This document shows, piece by piece, positions 51,973 through 60,611 of a DNA stretch of 64,000 nucleotides. The stretch is from JBDZVM01 sp040255675. Lineage in GTDB: Bacteria > Actinomycetota > Actinomycetes > Acidothermales > Acidothermaceae. The stretch lies in contig JBDZVM010000017.1 of assembly GCA_040255675.1 (NCBI GenBank), positions 20,572 to 84,571 of the forward strand, given 5' to 3'. The translations under genes were made by a program, and so were the position numbers. The notes under the pieces are model-generated. The model saw nothing but the letters and a program-made list of their open reading frames with translations. It made no database searches and was not told where the DNA came from. Position 1 is the stretch's first letter; the number at the start of each line of letters is the position of its first letter.

Positions 51973-52695
51973 TCAGCGCGGCCGGACGGCGGCGAGCCGC
52001 TCCGCGCGCAGCGCCTCGACGTCCGGGCTGTGCCAAGGGGCTAACGGTGAGCCGACCACCCACGACAACAGCAGGTCGGCGAGTTCGGGGTTTCGCGCCA
52101 AACCCGGACCGTGCAGGTAGGTGCCCACGATGCGTCCTTGCACGGCACCCTCGGACGACGAAACCCCGTTGCCCACGCCGCTCAGCACCCTGGCCAACGG
52201 CAAAGCGTCCGAGCCGAGAGTTGTACCGCCGGCGTGATTTTCGTAGCCAGTAAGCAATTCCGTAAGCCCGGAGCCGGTCACCGGCTCGGCAAGCAATTCA
52301 CCAACGGCCCGCGTGGGAAGTCGAGCGGTTGTTACGTCGAGCAGATCGAGACCAGGTTCGAGCACACCGCCAGACCCCGGAAACTCCTTACCCAGCAGCT
52401 GAAACCCGGCACATACTCCGAACACGACCGCACCGGAGGAAACCGCGCGCGCCAAGCCGCCGTCGGCGCGCAACGCCCGCACCGCCGCGACTTGCGCGTC
52501 GTCTTCTCCCCCGCCGAGCACGTACACATCGGCGGAATCGGGTACCGGTACTCCGGCATCCAATTCAACTGTCTCCACGGCAAATTCTCGAGCTCGCGCC
52601 CGCTGGGCAAGCACGCGAAGATTGCCACCGTCGCCGTAAGTGCCGAGCAACATCGGATACACCGACACGATGCGCAAGGCTGATTCACCGGCCAT
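51973..52695 (-). CDS. gatD: Lipid II isoglutaminyl synthase, glutaminase subunit GatD
   Basis: Class I glutamine amidotransferase-like subunit that supplies ammonia to MurT for amidation of the D-Glu of lipid II. The nucleophile elbow is VFGVCAGFQLLG (Cys about residue 95) and the His lies in GTYLHGPGLARNPELAD. YPMLLGTYGDGGN at the N-terminus is typical. The start could also be at 52704; both overlap the 3' end of murT, so translation is coupled. Confidence 0.94.
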   Translation of the reverse strand: MAGESALRIVSVYPMLLGTYGDGGNLRVLAQRARAREFAVETVELDAGVPVPDSADVYVLGGGEDDAQVAAVRALRADGGLARAVSSGAVVFGVCAGFQLLGKEFPGSGGVLEPGLDLLDVTTARLPTRAVGELLAEPVTGSGLTELLTGYENHAGGTTLGSDALPLARVLSGVGNGVSSSEGAVQGRIVGTYLHGPGLARNPELADLLLSWVVGSPLAPWHSPDVEALRAERLAAVRPR

Positions 52696-53947
52696 CGTCG
52701 GCACCGCCTCCGCGCCTTAGCATTTCGCGAAAAGCCGTGTACGTGCCGACGGCGTCGAGCGGTGCGCCGTCAACGCCCACGCCGCGCAGGTCGGGTGGCG
52801 GCGTCGTCCAGGGATCCTCGACAGTCACGTGCGGCACGTCGGCGTAAAGCAGCCGGACGCCGAGATCATGGCGACGCTCCCCAGTCGCCACCACGAGACG
52901 ATCGGCGAGTTTTTCGAAGGGAACGTCCCACAGCCACGACGGATCCTTGCCATCGGCCGCCCGCGCGTTGATGGCAATTACCACTGGCGCTGGAGCGGGC
53001 GCGAGCATGCTGAACATTTCGGCCCAGCCCGCCGGATTCTTGCCGAGCAAAAGCCGCACGCGTCGTCCGCCCAATTCGACGACTTGGTACCGCCCGCCGA
53101 CCGAGACGACGGCTCGCATGGCAGGAATCGCCTTCGCCGGCGAGACGCCGAGTTTCGCGGCCGCGGCAACCGCCATCGTCGCGTTGGCCTGATTCGCCAT
53201 ACCAGGCAGCGCAAGATCGAGCGCGTACTTGGCGCCGTCCGGATCGATCACCGCGTTGTCGTCGAGCTGCCAGCTGATTGGCGGACGCCGAAACCCGCAC
53301 TCGCAACGCCAGTCGCGATCGTTTCTGCGCAAGATGGCGCCGCATTTGGGGCAGAGCACCGAATCGGCGGTCCAGGCATTTCCGGCCGATACCCAGGTGA
53401 CGTCGCGAATTGCTTCGCCCGCCCAGGCAATGTGCGGATCGTCGGCATTCGCGATCGCCGAAATGCCTGGCGTGGCCGCAAAAATCGTGCGCCAGCGACG
53501 TGCCACCATCGCGACTTCGCTGACCCGGTCGAGTTGATCCCGACTCAAATTTCCCAGCACGACAAGCGGTTTCTTCGTCGCCGGCAACAGGCGAGGAAGG
53601 TAGGTCTCGTCGGCCTCGAGCACAGCCAAGGCAGACGACGGCACTTTCGCGGCCGCGAGCGCCGCGACCAACCCGGCGGGCATGTTCGCGCCCGAGGTGT
53701 TCGTAGCTATCTGGCCATTGCTCGCGAGCGCGGCCGCGAGCAGCTTTGTCGTCGTCGTTTTTCCGTTCGTGGCCGACACGAACACGACCTGTCGATCGCG
53801 AACTAACCGCGCGAACGCGTCGGGGCACGCGGCGAGAATCACCTTGCCGCCGATGACGAGGCCGTCGCCGCGCCGAAGCGCGCGGGAAAGCCAGCCGGCA
53901 ACGTGCGCGAGGCCGGTCGCGGCGCCCAGCCGCCAGTCGAGGCTCAC
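52685..53947 (-). CDS. murT: Lipid II isoglutaminyl synthase, Mur-ligase subunit MurT
   Basis: ATP-dependent partner of GatD in peptidoglycan amidation, 420 residues. The P-loop is VSATNGKTTTTKLLAAAL (about residues 58-75). The middle domain contains the MurT-specific zinc-ribbon-like cysteines CPKCGAILRR and WRCECGFRRP. The C-terminal DUF1727 part has LLLGKNPAGWAEMFSML and NARAADGKDPSWLWDVPFE. Common in Gram-positive bacteria with amidated cell walls. Confidence 0.95.
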   Translation of the reverse strand: MSLDWRLGAATGLAHVAGWLSRALRRGDGLVIGGKVILAACPDAFARLVRDRQVVFVSATNGKTTTTKLLAAALASNGQIATNTSGANMPAGLVAALAAAKVPSSALAVLEADETYLPRLLPATKKPLVVLGNLSRDQLDRVSEVAMVARRWRTIFAATPGISAIANADDPHIAWAGEAIRDVTWVSAGNAWTADSVLCPKCGAILRRNDRDWRCECGFRRPPISWQLDDNAVIDPDGAKYALDLALPGMANQANATMAVAAAAKLGVSPAKAIPAMRAVVSVGGRYQVVELGGRRVRLLLGKNPAGWAEMFSMLAPAPAPVVIAINARAADGKDPSWLWDVPFEKLADRLVVATGERRHDLGVRLLYADVPHVTVEDPWTTPPPDLRGVGVDGAPLDAVGTYTAFREMLRRGGGADDGR

Positions 53948-53973
53948 CGGCGTCTCAACGAACCCGACGCGGC

Positions 53974-54306
53974 TTAGCTTCGCGCGGGCTCGCGCGAGGT
54001 ACCGCCCGCGCTCGGCTCCGCGTCGTCCGAATGACGTTCAGCTGCCTTGGCCAACCTGGTCGGCGTCTCGACGCGAGGCGTGGTGTCGGCCATCGCGTGG
54101 GTGAGCCAACCCAGAATGGTCGCCGCGGCGACGACAGACAAACAGGCGATCACTAGCCAGGGCAGCGCAAGGATCAAGCCGATACCGCCGACGATGAAGC
54201 CGCCGATCACCAAGCCGACCACTACCCATGAGATCGGCCGCCCGGGGATGTGACCGTCGTGAAGCCGTTCGCCGATCGACAGGTCGTCAGCGGGTGACTG
54301 GCTCAT
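53974..54306 (-). CDS. HGxxPAAW-like two-helix membrane protein
   Basis: A 110-residue protein with two hydrophobic segments (about residues 27-49 and 50-68) preceded by DGHIPGRPISW and followed by HAMAD and a charged tail. Paralogue of the protein at 360-881. The family is widespread in actinobacteria near cell-wall or trp genes, without known role to my knowledge. It is 26 bases upstream of murT on the same strand, so it may be cotranscribed. Confidence 0.8.
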   Translation of the reverse strand: MSQSPADDLSIGERLHDGHIPGRPISWVVVGLVIGGFIVGGIGLILALPWLVIACLSVVAAATILGWLTHAMADTTPRVETPTRLAKAAERHSDDAEPSAGGTSREPARS

Positions 54307-54400
54307 GGATGACTCCTCGGTTCGTCGGCCAGACGGTTGCTTCGGCCTACACAGTCCTACACAGTAAGGGAAAAACGGAGCCGACGCCGACGCGCGGCAG

Positions 54401-54745
54401 TCATGGCCGGGTGTCGACCTCGCCCTCGGGCTTCCCGGGAGCGGCGTTGGCCGGCCAGCCGAACGTGTCGCCGCGGCGGCGTGCCCGCTGCCCTAGCTGA
54501 ACGCCCGGGAGCGTCAGCCCCGCGCGCGCGGCCGGAACGGGAATGGCGGTGCTTACCGGGGGCGCACCCGGCACCGCGGGCAACGCGCCTTCGGCGTGCA
54601 CGCGCGCGATCTCGCTGCGGCCGCCCGGTGCCGGAGGCCCGGACGGCGTGACCACGCTCGCCGCCGTCGCCGGTTCGACCGGGACGACGGGAAGATCCGG
54701 GTTCAGCGACTCGGGCGGCGACTCCGCGCCCCGGGAAAGGCTCAT
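54401..54745 (-). CDS. Small Pro/Ala-rich hypothetical protein
   Basis: A 114-residue frame starting at ATG 54745 with MSLSRGAESPPESLNPDLPVV. It is rich in Pro, Ala and Val, without helices or membrane segments. Codon third positions look coding. The longer frame reaching 55060 overlaps the sigma gene and the terminator and is rejected. No family recognised; it could be a disordered protein or a false frame. Confidence 0.4.
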   Translation of the reverse strand: MSLSRGAESPPESLNPDLPVVPVEPATAASVVTPSGPPAPGGRSEIARVHAEGALPAVPGAPPVSTAIPVPAARAGLTLPGVQLGQRARRRGDTFGWPANAAPGKPEGEVDTRP

Positions 54746-54837
54746 GGGTCTTGGATACCAGAGCGGCCGCGGTGATCGCCCGCCGGGTCGGTGGCCGCGA
54801 TCGACCGGCGCTGACGCGGGCCCTGGACAGGCTAAGA

Positions 54838-54873
54838 CCCCCGAGGACAGGCCAGGACGCCTGTCCTCGGGGG
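54838..54873 (-). terminator. Strong hairpin after the sigma factor gene
   Basis: A perfect 14-base stem (54838-54851 with 54860-54873, CCCCCGAGGACAGG on the left arm) with an eight-base loop, 45 bases past the sigma gene stop. No T-run follows on the minus strand, so it would be an actinobacterial I-shaped terminator. Confidence 0.75.
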
Positions 54874-54917
54874 TGCTGACCACGTTTACGTGATCAACTA
54901 CCAATGGGCGGGCCCGC

Positions 54918-56021
54918 TCAACTTGCCCAGTCGAGAAGCGAGTCGGGGCGGTCGGGTTCGCGCAGTTTGGCCAGTGCTTCCTTTTCGATCTGCCGCACCC
55001 GCTCGCGCGTGAGACCGACGTCGCGGCCGATCTCGTCGAGAGTGTGCGCGCGGCCGCCAACCAGCCCGAACCGAAGCGCCAGCACCCGAGACTCGCGCGG
55101 CTCGAGATTCGCGAGCGCCCGATGCAGCGTGTCGATCATCGCCTGGTACTCGAGCGCGTCAGACGCGGCGGGCGCCTCGACGTCCTCGATCAAATCGCCG
55201 AGACGGGTGTCTTCTTCGTCGCCGACCGGATTGTCGAGGCTGACCGGCTGGCGCGCGTTGCGCAGCATCTCCTCGATCTGCTCGGGCGTGCGGTCGAGTT
55301 CGGCGGCGAGCTCTTCATTGGTGGGTTCGCGACCCAGCCGCTGGTGCATGTCGCGCTGCAACCGGCCGAGCTTGTTCAGTTGCTCGACCACGTGCACCGG
55401 CAGCCGGATCGTGCGCGCCTGATCGGCAAGCGCGCGCGTAATCGCCTGGCGGATCCACCACATGGCGTAGGTGGAGAACTTATAGCCCTTCATGTAGTCG
55501 AACTTCTCGACCGCGCGGATCAGCCCCAGGTTGCCTTCCTGGACGACGTCCAAGAACGACATCCCGCGGTTGGAGTAACGCTTCGCGACGGAAACCACGA
55601 GCCGCAAGTTCGCTTCGAGCATGTGTGCCTTGGCGCGCTGCCCGTCGTCGCGGATCAGCTCAAGCTCGCGGCGAAGCTTCGCCGAGACACTTTTCTCGCG
55701 CAGCTTGAAGTCGGCGTAGACGCCCGCTTCGATCCGCTTTGCGAGATCGACCTCCTGAGCCGCGTCGAGCAGCGGCGTGCGACCGATCTCGTTAAGGTAG
55801 TTGCGCACCGGATCAGACGAGATGCCCGGCTCCTCGCTGTCGAGATCGGGCTCGTCGGGTTCGTTCGCGTCGACAATCTCCGCATCGGCGGGCTTGGCCT
55901 CGGATGGGCTGCCCGTGCGTTCGACCGGCTCGGGGTCGCCGACGGCCGCATCCGGAGTTATGGTGAGGCGAGTCGCCGCATCGTCGTCGGAAGCGATGGC
56001 GGCGGTCGCGTTCTTGCGCAT
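54918..56021 (-). CDS. RNA polymerase sigma-70 factor, principal/SigB type
   Basis: Sigma factor of 367 residues. After an acidic N-terminus of about 65 residues come region 1.2 (SSDPVRNYLNEIGRTPLL), region 2 (NLRLVVSVAKRYSNRGMSFLDVVQEGNLGLIRAVEKFDYMKGYKFSTYAMWWIRQAI), region 3 (IRLPVHVVEQLNKLGRLQRDM) and region 4 (PRESRVLALRFGL, TLDEIGRDVGLTRERVRQIEKEALAKLR). It lacks the long N-terminus of many primary sigmas, so SigB-like or a short SigA are both possible. Monocistronic, ended by a strong hairpin; divergent from the RES toxin-antitoxin pair. Confidence 0.93.
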   Translation of the reverse strand: MRKNATAAIASDDDAATRLTITPDAAVGDPEPVERTGSPSEAKPADAEIVDANEPDEPDLDSEEPGISSDPVRNYLNEIGRTPLLDAAQEVDLAKRIEAGVYADFKLREKSVSAKLRRELELIRDDGQRAKAHMLEANLRLVVSVAKRYSNRGMSFLDVVQEGNLGLIRAVEKFDYMKGYKFSTYAMWWIRQAITRALADQARTIRLPVHVVEQLNKLGRLQRDMHQRLGREPTNEELAAELDRTPEQIEEMLRNARQPVSLDNPVGDEEDTRLGDLIEDVEAPAASDALEYQAMIDTLHRALANLEPRESRVLALRFGLVGGRAHTLDEIGRDVGLTRERVRQIEKEALAKLREPDRPDSLLDWAS

Positions 56022-56219
56022 CGTGATGATGGGCTCCTTTGTCGCGGGTGTTGCGGCGCTGTTCGAAAACAGCGTTGTTGTTTACAACGCTTGACGCGCC
56101 GTAGTGTTCCGCAGTTGTCTCATGCCCGCCTTCTCAGCAATTTCTTCATTCCACGTTCGTACCCGCTCGCGGCAAAAGATCACAGACTCCACGACTCGTT
56201 TTCGCGGGCCTTGACAGCC

Positions 56220-56248
56220 TTGACGCGGCGGTACGCTACTGGTTATCG
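56220..56248 (+). promoter_or_regulatory. Candidate promoter of the RES toxin-antitoxin pair
   Basis: TTGACG (56220-56225) and TTATCG (56243-56248) are 17 bases apart, 35 bases before the antitoxin start. A second TTGACA at 56211 could serve with TACGCT at 56232, but with a 15-base spacer. Pattern only; no start site evidence. Confidence 0.35.
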
Positions 56249-56282
56249 GCGGCTCCTTGGCCGCCTTGACGAAAGGTTGGCC

Positions 56283-56810
56283 GTGACCGGCGCGAACGAG
56301 GCCTACGAAGAAACCCTCCTGCAAGCGCTCGCCGCGGGCCTGCGTGAACGATTCGACGCCGCGCGCGCCGCCGGCCGCGATCCCGCGGGCCTCGGCGAAC
56401 CAGCCGAGCTGGCAGGTCGCATGCTCGCGGCAGTGCCTGCCGCCCACCCCTGGGACGACCAGATCGGCCCCTTTTACGACACGGCGGGCCTGACCCGCTG
56501 GCTCGGCGTCACCAAGCAAGCGCTCGCTGATCGCGTGCGCCGCCATCGTTTGCTCGCCGTCGTCACGGCGGAGGGCCGGGTGCTGTACCCGGCGGCACAG
56601 TTCGCCGGACGACGCGTGCTGCCCGGCCTGCCCGAGGCTCTCGTGGCGTTTCGCGACACCGGGGTCGACGGCTGGGCGATCGCCGCCTGGGCGACCACGC
56701 CGGCCGCGACGCTACGCGAATCGACCCCCCTGCGGTGGCTTCGTGACGGCGGCGACACCGGCCCAGTGCTCGCCCTCGCGCGGCAGACGGCGGCGCTGTG
56801 GGCGGCGTGA
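56283..56810 (+). CDS. Antitoxin-like protein (Xre/MbcA type) paired with RES toxin
   Basis: A 175-residue protein. Residues about 63-95 (YDTAGLTRWLGVTKQALADRVRRHRLLAVVTAEGR) form a helix-turn-helix-like stretch. The C-terminal 40 residues, WATTPAATLRESTPLRWLRDGGDTGPVLALARQ, resemble the DUF2384 toxin-binding domain of MbcA/ParS-type antitoxins, where a P-x-L-x-x-x-x-P-L-x-W-L pattern occurs. GTG start behind AAAGG. Followed directly by the RES-domain gene with overlap. It should both block the toxin and repress the operon (inference from the family). Confidence 0.75.
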   Translation: MTGANEAYEETLLQALAAGLRERFDAARAAGRDPAGLGEPAELAGRMLAAVPAAHPWDDQIGPFYDTAGLTRWLGVTKQALADRVRRHRLLAVVTAEGRVLYPAAQFAGRRVLPGLPEALVAFRDTGVDGWAIAAWATTPAATLRESTPLRWLRDGGDTGPVLALARQTAALWAA

Positions 56811-57439
56811 GGAACTCGCGCGAATCGGTTGCGCAAAAAGCACCGCCGCCCGATATCGACCTGCGCGACTTTCCCGCCCGGCCGCTGCGCGCGGGCGAGC
56901 ATTGGTGGCGCCAGCATCGCGCGACCCTTGGCCCGTGGTGGTTTTCGTGCGAAGGAACCGGGCGGTTCGATCTGCGCCCACCGCGCGGCACCTGCTACCT
57001 GGCGAGCACGGCGTCGGCGACGATCCGCGAACGCCTCGGAGCCGACCTGGTGGCGCATCGCTTGGTGCCCGCCTCGTTGCTGGCGGGGCGGGTCGTCAGC
57101 AAGCTGACGCTGCGGCACGACGTCCGGGCCGCCAACCTCGACGCTGCCGCGGCCGCCTGGTTCGGCGTCACCCGCGAGCTTGCCGTGATGGTGCCCTACA
57201 CGGTGCCGCGCGCCTGGGCGAACGCGCTCGCGTCGTCCGGCTTCGAGGCGGTGTTGGCGAATCTTCGGTTCAGCCCCGGCCGCGCGCGGGGGTTGGCGCT
57301 GTTCGACGAAGCGGGCGAGCACGAGAGCTGGGCGGTCGACCCGCGGCCGGCCAAAGCGATCGATGTCGCAACGCGAATGCGGCTGCGAGTCGTCGAGACG
57401 CCATCGATCGGCGAACTCACGATCGTCGAGCCCAGTTGA
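56798..57439 (+). CDS. RES-domain toxin (NAD-degrading family)
   Basis: A 213-residue protein with the RES pattern: Arg near the start (PLRAGEHWWRQH), the aromatic block GPWWFSCEGTGRFDLRPPRGTCYLASTASATIRERLG with Arg, Tyr and Glu in family positions, then a beta-rich core and AWANALASSGFEAVLANLRFSPGRARGLALFDEAGE. Members such as MbcT destroy NAD+ by phosphorolysis. It overlaps the antitoxin gene by 13 bases if started at GTG 56798, or by four at GTG 56807. The Ser of the name motif is less clear and lies in ARGLALFDEAGEHES. Confidence 0.8.
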   Translation: MGGVRNSRESVAQKAPPPDIDLRDFPARPLRAGEHWWRQHRATLGPWWFSCEGTGRFDLRPPRGTCYLASTASATIRERLGADLVAHRLVPASLLAGRVVSKLTLRHDVRAANLDAAAAAWFGVTRELAVMVPYTVPRAWANALASSGFEAVLANLRFSPGRARGLALFDEAGEHESWAVDPRPAKAIDVATRMRLRVVETPSIGELTIVEPS

Positions 57440-57443
57440 TCCG

Positions 57444-59408
57444 CTACGACCGTAGCTCGGCGATGTCGCGAAAATAATCGAGACTCTCCGGGTTCGACAG
57501 CGCCTCGACGTTACGCACCTCGCGTCCGTGCACGACGTCGCGCACCGCGATCTCGACGAGCTTGCCACTGCGGGTACGCGGCACGTCGGGCACCGCGATG
57601 ATTCGGGCCGGTACGTGGCGAGGCGAGCAGTTGCGGCGAATCGCCGACTTGATCCGGTCGCGCAACTGGTCGGTCAACTCGAAGCCGTCGGCCAGCTTCA
57701 CGAAAAGCACGATGCGGACGTCGTCGGCGACGTCTTGGCCGATGACGACGCTTTCGGCGACTTCGGCGAGCTGCTCGACCTGCCGGTAAATCTCGGCGGT
57801 ACCGATTCGCACGCCGGCCGGGTTGAGCGTCGCGTCGGAACGCCCGAGAATGACGAATCCGCCGTGCTCGGTTTGCGTCACCCAGTCGCCATGACGCCAA
57901 ATCCCCGGAAAATCAGCGAAATAGGCGGCTCGGTACCGCGATCCGTCGGCGTCGCCGAAGAAACGAAGAGGCATCGAGGGAAACGGTCTCGTACAGACCA
58001 ACTCGCCGGTGACACCGACCGGTGCGGGCGAGCCGGTTTCGTCGAATACGTCGACTGCCATACCTAACGCGGGCCCTTGTATCTCGCCGGCGAACACCGC
58101 GCGCGTGGGATCGCCCATGACGAAGCAACCGCAGATGTCGGTGCCCCCCGAAATAGACGCGAGATGGACGTCAGACTTCACGTGTTCGTAGACGTAGTCG
58201 AAATTCTCGGCACTCAGTGGCGACCCTGTCGACGTGATCGTACGCAGGCTGTCGAGCCGATGCGTGCGCTTCGGCACGAGTCGGGCACGGCGAGCGGTGT
58301 CGATGAATTTCGCCGAGGTGCCGAAGAGGGTAATGCCGAACTCGTCGACCAAGTCGAACAACGCGGACGGCGAAGGGTGCACGGGCGAACCGTCGTACAC
58401 GACCAGCGTGGCTTGCGAGGCGAGCGCGCCCGCGAGCCAGTTCCACATCATCCAGCCGGTCGTCGTGTAGTAGAAGACCCGGTCGCCCGGTTTGACGTCG
58501 CAGTGCAGCTGATGTTCCTTCAGCAGATTGAGCAGAAGGCCGCCCGCCCGATGCACGATACATTTCGGCGCTCCGGTCGTGCCCGACGAATAAAGCACGT
58601 ACAGCGGCGTGTCGAAGGGCAACCGCCGCGGCTCGACGTCGTCGCCCTTGACGTTTTTGAAATCTCTCCACGACAACGAGTCGGGAATACCGTGCACCTT
58701 AGGGGCGTCGGCGAGATACGGGACGACGAGCGTGCGCCGCACGCTCGGTAACCCGGCGCGAATCTCGCGCAAGCGGGAGAGGCAATCGTGTGACTTTCCG
58801 CCGTAGACGTAACCGTCGGCGGCGACCAGCACCTTGGGTTCGACCTGACGGAACCGATCGAGCACGCCCGCCGCCCCGAAGTCGGGCGACGTCGACGTGA
58901 AAACCGCGCCGATCGCGGCGGCGGCAAGCGCGGTGACATACGCCTGAGGAATGTTGGGTAGCCAGGCCGCCACGACGTCGCCTTGTCGCACACCGGTCTC
59001 GACAAGCGCGCGTGCCGTCGCGAACACGTCAGCGCGCAGCTCTCGCCAGGTGATGACGGCGCGTTGCCTGTCCTCGCGGGCGAAAAGCAAAGCGGGTGTG
59101 CCGTCGTCACGCTGGAGCAACGTGTCGACGACGTTCAAACTTGCGTCGGGGAAGAATCGTGCCTCGCGCATATCGGCGGCATCGACGAACGCTCGCCTCC
59201 CACGCTCACCCACGACTCCCGTGAAATCCCATACGGCAGACCAAAAATCAGCAGGTCTGTCGAGTGAGAAGGCGTGTAGCGCAGCCGTGTCGTCGAGTCG
59301 CGTTTCGTAGCGCTGTTCGACGTAGCGGCGAAACGTCGTCATCGCCGCCGTGTTGACACGATCCGGCGCCGACTCCCAAAGGAGGTGCTCACGATCGTTC
59401 GACGTCAC
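57444..59408 (-). CDS. Acetoacetyl-CoA synthetase
   Basis: Activates acetoacetate to acetoacetyl-CoA with ATP, 654 residues. ACS-type N-terminus (FWSAVWDFTGVVG, ARFFPDASLNVVDTLL), ATP motif YSSGTTGAPKCIVHRAGG, and the acetoacetate-branch markers TTGWMMWNWLAGALASQATLVVYDGSP and FGTSAKFIDTARR. The C-terminal lysine lies in VPRTRSGKLVEIAV. Start GTG. It ends head-on with the RES gene, four bases away. It may feed the fused CoA-transferase pathway seen earlier, or salvage ketone bodies. Confidence 0.94.
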   Translation of the reverse strand: MTSNDREHLLWESAPDRVNTAAMTTFRRYVEQRYETRLDDTAALHAFSLDRPADFWSAVWDFTGVVGERGRRAFVDAADMREARFFPDASLNVVDTLLQRDDGTPALLFAREDRQRAVITWRELRADVFATARALVETGVRQGDVVAAWLPNIPQAYVTALAAAAIGAVFTSTSPDFGAAGVLDRFRQVEPKVLVAADGYVYGGKSHDCLSRLREIRAGLPSVRRTLVVPYLADAPKVHGIPDSLSWRDFKNVKGDDVEPRRLPFDTPLYVLYSSGTTGAPKCIVHRAGGLLLNLLKEHQLHCDVKPGDRVFYYTTTGWMMWNWLAGALASQATLVVYDGSPVHPSPSALFDLVDEFGITLFGTSAKFIDTARRARLVPKRTHRLDSLRTITSTGSPLSAENFDYVYEHVKSDVHLASISGGTDICGCFVMGDPTRAVFAGEIQGPALGMAVDVFDETGSPAPVGVTGELVCTRPFPSMPLRFFGDADGSRYRAAYFADFPGIWRHGDWVTQTEHGGFVILGRSDATLNPAGVRIGTAEIYRQVEQLAEVAESVVIGQDVADDVRIVLFVKLADGFELTDQLRDRIKSAIRRNCSPRHVPARIIAVPDVPRTRSGKLVEIAVRDVVHGREVRNVEALSNPESLDYFRDIAELRS

Positions 59409-59485
59409 CGCACCGCCGATCTCGCCATCCGCCCGCCTGCCACACCTGCCACTGTAGGCCAGCGTGCCCCTTCCGGCTCGCGGTG

Positions 59486-60511
59486 TCAGGCTGTACGCGG
59501 TTTCGACGGCACGTTGACGCCGCCTTCGGCCGCGTACCGGTCGATCTCGGCGAGTTCATCAGCGGAGAAGTCGAGACAACTGAGGGCGCCGACGTTTTGC
59601 TCGAGCTGCGCCACGCTGCTGGCGCCGACCAGCACCGACGTCACCCGCGCGTCGCGCAACGCCCACGACAACGCGAGCTGAGCCAGCGTCTGGCCACGAC
59701 GCCGCGCCAACTCGTGCAATGAACGGATCTGCTTCGTGTATTGCTCGGTGAACCTGGCCGGGTCGAGCGACTTGTGCTGCGCCGCGCGCGAATCGGCCGG
59801 AATGCCGTCGAGGTAGCGATCGGTCAGCATTCCTTGCGACAACGGCGAAAATGCGATACAGCCGACGCCCTCACGGCCGAGCACGTCGAGCAAGTCTTCC
59901 TCGATCCAGCGGTTCAGCATCGAGTACGACGGCTGGTGAATCAACAACGGCGTGCCGAGGCGACGCAAGATGGCGACGGCTTCTTCGGTGCGTTCGCCAG
60001 AATACGACGAAATCCCAACGTACAGGGCCTTTCCTTGCCGGACGGCGGAGTCGAGCGCCCCCAGCGTCTCGTCGAGCGGAGTGTCTGGGTCGGGCCTGTG
60101 GTGGTAAAAGATGTCGACGTAGTCGAGGCCCATGCGTCGTAGACTCTGGTCAAGACTTGCCAGCAGATACTTTCGCGAACCCAAGTCGCCGTACGGGCCA
60201 GGCCACATGTCCCAACCCGCTTTCGTCGAAATGACCAGTTCGTCGCGGTACCGGGCGAAGTCGGCTCGAAGGTGACGGCCGAAGTTGGTCTCGGCGGCGC
60301 CGTAGGGCGCACCGTAGTTGTTGGCCAGGTCGAAATGCGTAATGCCGAGGTCGAACGCGCGGCGCAGGATGGCGCGCTGCGTGTCGAACGGCTTATCGTC
60401 GCCGAAGTTGTGCCATAAACCGAGCGAGACCGCGGGCAACTGAATGCCGCTTCGGCCGCAGCGCCGGTAGGTCATGGTGTCGTAGCGGCTGGGCGCGGCC
60501 TGGTACGTCAC
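59486..60511 (-). CDS. Aldo/keto reductase, YghZ/L-glyceraldehyde-3-phosphate reductase type
   Basis: NADPH-dependent reductase of 341 residues. The N-terminus MTYQAAPSRYDTMTYRRCGRSGIQLPAVSLGLWHNFG is nearly diagnostic for the YghZ/MgrA group. The catalytic tetrad is visible: Asp in HFDLANNYG, Tyr in the same motif, Lys in ISTKAG, His in YHHRPD. Detoxifies methylglyoxal or reduces L-glyceraldehyde 3-phosphate in relatives. GTG start behind GAGGAG. Confidence 0.93.
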   Translation of the reverse strand: MTYQAAPSRYDTMTYRRCGRSGIQLPAVSLGLWHNFGDDKPFDTQRAILRRAFDLGITHFDLANNYGAPYGAAETNFGRHLRADFARYRDELVISTKAGWDMWPGPYGDLGSRKYLLASLDQSLRRMGLDYVDIFYHHRPDPDTPLDETLGALDSAVRQGKALYVGISSYSGERTEEAVAILRRLGTPLLIHQPSYSMLNRWIEEDLLDVLGREGVGCIAFSPLSQGMLTDRYLDGIPADSRAAQHKSLDPARFTEQYTKQIRSLHELARRRGQTLAQLALSWALRDARVTSVLVGASSVAQLEQNVGALSCLDFSADELAEIDRYAAEGGVNVPSKPRTA

Positions 60512-60611
60512 GGCTTCTCCTCGAATCGAAGGCGAGAAACTCTCGGGTAGATATCCTGTCGCGCGCGACTCAGGCGATCTTCACCGCATCATGGGCGTGG
60601 CCGCCGTGCGA

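Noticed and set aside
55044..56282. Long plus-strand frame over the sigma gene
   Set aside because: It is the antisense shadow of the sigma factor; only its last part, from 56283, is a real gene.
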